Positions 60,550 through 64,000 of a stretch of 64,000 bases of DNA are shown here, in pieces (the stretch's first letter is position 1; every line of letters starts with the position of its first letter). The stretch covers positions 62,001-126,000 of the forward strand of contig NZ_JANQOI010000017.1 in the NCBI RefSeq assembly GCF_028289705.1, written 5' to 3'. The translations under genes and the position numbers were made by a program. The notes under the pieces were generated by a model. That model made no database searches. It worked only from the letters and a program-made list of their open reading frames with translations, and had not been told where the DNA came from. The stretch comes from Pelagibius sp. GTDB taxonomy: Bacteria > Pseudomonadota > Alphaproteobacteria > Kiloniellales > Kiloniellaceae.

Positions 60550-61398
60550 ATGACCCTCTCCCCCCTACCGCTGAAGCTGCCGATTCCACCGAACCGCAGC
60601 TATGAGAGCGTTTGGCACCACTTCGAGGTCGAACGCGCCATTGCCGACAGGCTGAAAGCGGCGAACCGCGAAGAACGCAAAGCGATCTACAGCACCATGT
60701 ACGACGAGCTCTTCGCGCAGGTGCCGGACCATCCGCGCCTGACCCGCCGCGCCGATGCCGCGGCAACCGCGAAGATGAACCGGCGCAAGCTGGCCCTGGT
60801 GAAACCCTTTGCGAAGCCGGGCGGCAGCTTCCTCGAGTTCGGCCCCGGCGACTGCCGTTTCGCCTTTGAGATGACGCGCCATGTCGGGCAGGTCTACGCC
60901 GTCGACATCGCCGACCAGATCGGCCCCGACATCGAGCGCCCGAACAATTTCGATCTGGTGGTCTACAACGGCTATGACCTGGACCTGCCGGACAACTCCG
61001 TGGATACCGCCTTCAGCGACCAGTTGATCGAGCACCTGCATCCCGAAGACACCGCCGATCATTTCCGCCTGGTCCATCGGCTGCTGAAACCCGGGGGCGT
61101 CTACACCTTTCGCACGCCCTACCGCTTCACCGGCCCGCATGACGTGTCGCGCTACTTCACCGAAGAGGCCGAGTGCTTTCACCTGAAGGAGTGGACCTTC
61201 GGCGAACTGGCCGCGGAGCTGCGGGCCCTCGGCTATCGGCGGATCAAGGCCTATTGGTTCGGGCGCAACCGCCTCATACGCTTGCCGATGATCGCGTTTC
61301 TGGCGTTGGAACTCGTTTATCCCTGGCTGCCGATGAACTGGCGCCGAGGGCACCTGCGCTACCTGACACCCGGCATATCGATGGCCGCTTACAAGTAG
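60550..61398 (+). CDS. Class I SAM-dependent methyltransferase
   Basis: A 282-residue protein. A helical N-terminal region of about 85 residues (AANREERKAIYSTMYDELFA) precedes SAM motif I SFLEFGPGDCRFAFEMTRHV, then VYAVDIADQIG, DNSVDTAFSDQLIEHLHPED (motif II) and LLKPGGVYTFRTPYRFTG. The C-terminus may hug the membrane (LPMIAFLALELVYPWLPMNW). ATG 60550 follows a 69-base gap after the SGNH-like gene. The target is unknown, probably a sugar of the glycan. Confidence 0.87.
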   Translation: MTLSPLPLKLPIPPNRSYESVWHHFEVERAIADRLKAANREERKAIYSTMYDELFAQVPDHPRLTRRADAAATAKMNRRKLALVKPFAKPGGSFLEFGPGDCRFAFEMTRHVGQVYAVDIADQIGPDIERPNNFDLVVYNGYDLDLPDNSVDTAFSDQLIEHLHPEDTADHFRLVHRLLKPGGVYTFRTPYRFTGPHDVSRYFTEEAECFHLKEWTFGELAAELRALGYRRIKAYWFGRNRLIRLPMIAFLALELVYPWLPMNWRRGHLRYLTPGISMAAYK

Positions 61399-61435
61399 CG
61401 CCCAACGGAACCACCCCAGTCCACCGAGAACGGCT

Positions 61436-63472
61436 TTGTCGGTCAACTCCGCTCCCTCCCTCGCCGAAATCACGCCGGCGCCTGCGACGACGCAGGCCGC
61501 CCGGGCGCCCGATGTCCTGTTGATCATCAGTCACCTCGGCCACGGCGGCACCCAGAGGGTGGTCTGCAATCTCGCCAACGGCTGGTCGCGCCAGGGCTAT
61601 CGGGTCCGGGTCCTGCTGATGAGCACCAACCGCAGCAACGCCATCGATCTCGATCCGGCCATCGAGCAGGAGTTCCTCATCTACCGGCCGCCGAGCTGGA
61701 CGATTTTCCATCTGGCCGGGCTCTATCGGACGTCCTGCTGGCTGTGGAAGCTGCGGCGCTACATCAGGCGGTCCAAAGCGCCGGTTGTCGTCAGCTTCAT
61801 TCGCCCGACCAATGCCAAGGTCCTGCTGGCTTGCCTGGGACTGCTGGGTCGGCGGCTCGTCGTCTGCGAACGCAACGATCCGGCCCGCCAGTTCATCCCG
61901 CCGCCCTGGGGGCCGGTCAGCCGCTGGCTCTACCGGACGGCGGATGTCGTCACGGCCAACAGCAAAGGGGTCCTGAAGACCCTGACCGACTTCGTGCCGA
62001 ACCGGAAGCTGGCCTATGTGCCGAACATCCTGACACCGCCGTCTGAGACGGACCTCAAACTGGAGGCGCCGACGATTCTGGCGGTGGGACGCATCGTTCC
62101 GCAGAAGGCGCTGGATGTTCTCTTCAAGGCCTTCGCGGCGGCGCGGAGCGATCTCGGCGACTGGCGCATCGTGATTCTCGGAGAGGGGCCATCCAAGACG
62201 GACCTGATCGCTCTGGCCGAAAAGCTGTCGATCGATGACAGGATCGACTGGCCCGGCCACGTGGCCGAGCCCTATGCCTATTACCGCGCCTCGGCGATCT
62301 TCGCCCTGCCCTCACGCTACGAGGGCATGCCCAACGCTCTCCTCGAGGCCATGAGCTGCGGCCTTCCGGTCATCGTTAGCGACGCCTCCCCGGGGCCGCT
62401 GGAGGTGGTCGAAGACGAGCGCTCGGGCCTGGTGGTGCCCTGTGACGATGTAGAAGCGACGGCCGCGGCCCTGAGGCGGCTGGCCGGCGATCCGGCGCTG
62501 CGCCGCAGGCTGGGCAGCGCCGCGGCGGAGCGCACCAGCGGTTTCAGCCGGGCCCAGGCCCTGGATACCTGGACCGAGGTCGTTCAACTCGCGCCCCCCG
62601 GTGCGGACCGGCAGGCAGAGAAAGGATGGCGCCACCTGGCCGCCCTGAAGGTGATCTCCTACTACGTCCTGAAGCGTCAGGTCTGGGGTTATGTCTTCAA
62701 GCCCTCGATTTGGCCGGAGATCTGGCGGTTCCTGCGCCGCAAGACCCGCATCGCCCTGGGTATCGAGGTCGAGGATCTCGCCGCCATCGAGCGGGACCGC
62801 CAGGCGGCGGTGGCCTGGTGCGAACCCCGCTCCAGCGAAGCGAGAGAGGCGACCGCGAACCTTCTGCCCCAATGGCAATGGGTCGAACTGGAGGCAACGG
62901 AAGGCGGGGAACTGAGCGCCGCGACGGCCCGGGTCGGCTCGGTGCCCTTCCGGCTCGGCGGTGCCAGCAACATGGACCTGCTCTACAACCTCTGCCAGGG
63001 GACGCGGGCCGAAAGGGTCATCGAAACCGGGGTCGCCAACGGCTGGTCCAGTCTGGCCTTCCTGCTGTCCCTGAAGACCCGCCCGGACGCCCGGCTGTTC
63101 AGCGTCGACCTGCCCTACCTCAAGCACCACAACGACCGCTGGGTCGGCATCGCGGTGCCCGAAAGCCTGCACGATCGCTGGCAGCTGTTTCGCATGGCCG
63201 ACCGCGAGGGCCTGCCGAGAGCGTTGAAAGCGGCCGGCACCATCGACCTTGCACACTACGACTCCGACAAGTCGCCGGAGGGACGGGCCTTTGCCTATCC
63301 CCTGATCTGGCAGGCGCTGCGCCCCGGCGGCCTGCTCATCTCGGACGACGTGGGCGACAACACCTCCTTCCGCGATTTCTGTGAGCAGGTCGCCATGACG
63401 CCAGTGATCGTGCGCCAGGGCGACAAATTCCAGGGAATCCTGGTCAAACCAGATCAACCGACCATGAAGTGA
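61436..63472 (+). CDS. Glycosyltransferase family 4 fused to a class I methyltransferase
   Basis: A 678-residue fusion. Residues about 25-385 form a GT4 transferase: LLIISHLGHGGTQRVVCNLA, TILAVGRIVPQKALDVLFKA, RIDWPGHVAEPYAYY and ALPSRYEGMPNALLEAMSCG with GLPVIVSD. A linker of about 110 residues follows, then from about 510 a Methyltransf_24-type domain: RVIETGVANGWSSLAFLLSL (motif I), RLFSVDLPYL, IDLAHYDSDKSPEGRAF and LRPGGLLISDDV. TTG 61436 is the only available start upstream of the GT domain. Transfer and methylation of the same sugar in one protein is the natural inference. Confidence 0.88.
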   Translation: MSVNSAPSLAEITPAPATTQAARAPDVLLIISHLGHGGTQRVVCNLANGWSRQGYRVRVLLMSTNRSNAIDLDPAIEQEFLIYRPPSWTIFHLAGLYRTSCWLWKLRRYIRRSKAPVVVSFIRPTNAKVLLACLGLLGRRLVVCERNDPARQFIPPPWGPVSRWLYRTADVVTANSKGVLKTLTDFVPNRKLAYVPNILTPPSETDLKLEAPTILAVGRIVPQKALDVLFKAFAAARSDLGDWRIVILGEGPSKTDLIALAEKLSIDDRIDWPGHVAEPYAYYRASAIFALPSRYEGMPNALLEAMSCGLPVIVSDASPGPLEVVEDERSGLVVPCDDVEATAAALRRLAGDPALRRRLGSAAAERTSGFSRAQALDTWTEVVQLAPPGADRQAEKGWRHLAALKVISYYVLKRQVWGYVFKPSIWPEIWRFLRRKTRIALGIEVEDLAAIERDRQAAVAWCEPRSSEAREATANLLPQWQWVELEATEGGELSAATARVGSVPFRLGGASNMDLLYNLCQGTRAERVIETGVANGWSSLAFLLSLKTRPDARLFSVDLPYLKHHNDRWVGIAVPESLHDRWQLFRMADREGLPRALKAAGTIDLAHYDSDKSPEGRAFAYPLIWQALRPGGLLISDDVGDNTSFRDFCEQVAMTPVIVRQGDKFQGILVKPDQPTMK

Positions 63473-63478
63473 TCCGCC

Positions 63479-64000
63479 ATGACAGGCCCTCAAGCAAACA
63501 GCTCAGCGATGACGGAACCGCTCGTCTCCGACTTCCATGACATCGAACTGCCGGCGATCCGCAGCGTTCCCGGGATGACCTCCGAGTCCGAATGCCGCTA
63601 CCTCTTCTGGCTCGCATCCTCGCAGCTCACCGGCGCGGGCGCGCTGGTGGAGGTGGGGTCCTGGCTCGGCCGCAGCACCCTGCATCTGGCCGCCGGCCTG
63701 CGGCGGGCCGGGCGGGGCGGAGAACTGCACTGCTTTGACGGCTTCACCTGGGCACCCAGCGATCCGGGCAAGTCGGACCTGCCGCTGAAGCCCGGCGACA
63801 ACTTCCAGTCCTACTTCGAAGCGCATGTCGCGGATTACAGCGATCTCATCTCCATCCATCGAACCCGCATCAAAAAGCTCGCCTGGAGCGGCCGGCCGGT
63901 CGAGGTGCTGTTTCTGGACGCGCCGAAGAAGCTGCCGGAGATTACGCGCTGTATCGAGGCCTTCGGTCCCTCGCTGATCCCGGGCCGCTCGATCATCGCC
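63479..64000 (+). CDS. Class I methyltransferase, Methyltransf_24-like (partial, runs off the right edge)
   Basis: The frame starts at ATG 63479, six bases after the fusion gene stop, and stays open to the last base (174 codons); a second ATG at 63509 is possible. It shows ALVEVGSWLGRSTLHLAAGL (SAM motif I), GELHCFDGFTWAPSD and VEVLFLDAPKKLPEI, the pattern of CmcI/Methyltransf_24-type enzymes, related in type to the C-terminal domain of the preceding fusion. It was not closed by a stop within the window. Confidence 0.82.
   Translation, partial: MTGPQANSSAMTEPLVSDFHDIELPAIRSVPGMTSESECRYLFWLASSQLTGAGALVEVGSWLGRSTLHLAAGLRRAGRGGELHCFDGFTWAPSDPGKSDLPLKPGDNFQSYFEAHVADYSDLISIHRTRIKKLAWSGRPVEVLFLDAPKKLPEITRCIEAFGPSLIPGRSIIA

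Noticed and set aside
1-64000. tRNA or rRNA genes, CRISPR arrays, insertion sequences, attachment sites
   Set aside because: None was recognised on either strand by eye; a tRNA or covariance-model scan was not possible here.

Overview
The window looks like chromosomal DNA of a GC-rich alphaproteobacterium, most likely a marine or halotolerant member of the Rhodospirillales/Kiloniellales type. This is an inference from very high GC, a ChvI-like response regulator, a C-rich palindromic intergenic repeat of a kind common in alphaproteobacteria, and the family-level look of the proteins. I see no rRNA, tRNA, CRISPR array, transposase, integrase or phage gene.

Bases 1-26.3 kb are mostly housekeeping and metabolic genes in short operons: a partial methyltransferase-like gene, a YcaQ-type DNA glycosylase, a membrane protein, an overlapping ceramidase-family/acetyltransferase pair, a di-heme cytochrome c peroxidase, a chemotaxis receptor, a DgcN-DgcA pair (N-acetylation and racemisation of D-glutamate), a MATE transporter, a lipoprotein/response regulator/histidine kinase operon of ChvI-ChvG type and a PotFGHI-like polyamine ABC importer with a good sigma70 promoter. 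From 20.8 kb surface-polysaccharide functions begin: an O-antigen-ligase-like protein, the sulfate-activation genes cysD and cysNC, and a UDP-glucuronate 4-epimerase.

Bases 27-64 kb form one large glycan cluster, all on the + strand. It opens with a capsule-synthesis-like protein, a methyltransferase with no canonical start codon, a PIG-L deacetylase and a FemAB-like acyltransferase. A winged-helix/Rossmann regulator and a NusG/RfaH-like factor follow, then a pseudaminic-acid-type nonulosonate pathway: pseB, pseC, pseF, an amidation trio (HisH, HisF and WbpG/PseA-like), a GNAT (probable PseH), the Pse-associated methylase, pseG, a formyltransferase-like protein and pseI. Two further NeuB-family synthases and two further CMP-sugar synthetases are interleaved. 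The rest (48.5-64 kb) is assembly, decoration and export: a pyruvyltransferase, GT-B-like transferases, an ABC exporter, eight methyltransferase domains across the whole cluster, a phytanoyl-CoA-type dioxygenase, an MBOAT O-acyltransferase with an SGNH-like partner, and a glycosyltransferase-methyltransferase fusion. The window ends inside another methyltransferase.

The most unusual signals are regulatory and structural. (1) The first gene of the cluster and the winged-helix regulator share one promoter design: GTTC-N7-GAAC directly upstream of TTGACA-N18-TAGA. (2) A leader plus the 5' part of the Pse methylase gene is duplicated upstream, giving a chimeric acetyltransferase; a 9-bp inverted repeat survives in both copies with a paired base change. 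(3) An ops-like GCGGTAGC followed by a 12-bp hairpin lies in the pseB leader, just after the RfaH-like gene. (4) Four leaders share a TTAAC...TAG/TAT motif, three of them with exactly 22 bp spacing. Three nonulosonate synthases and three CMP transferases within 13 kb suggest that more than one NulO, or a heavily modified one, is made.
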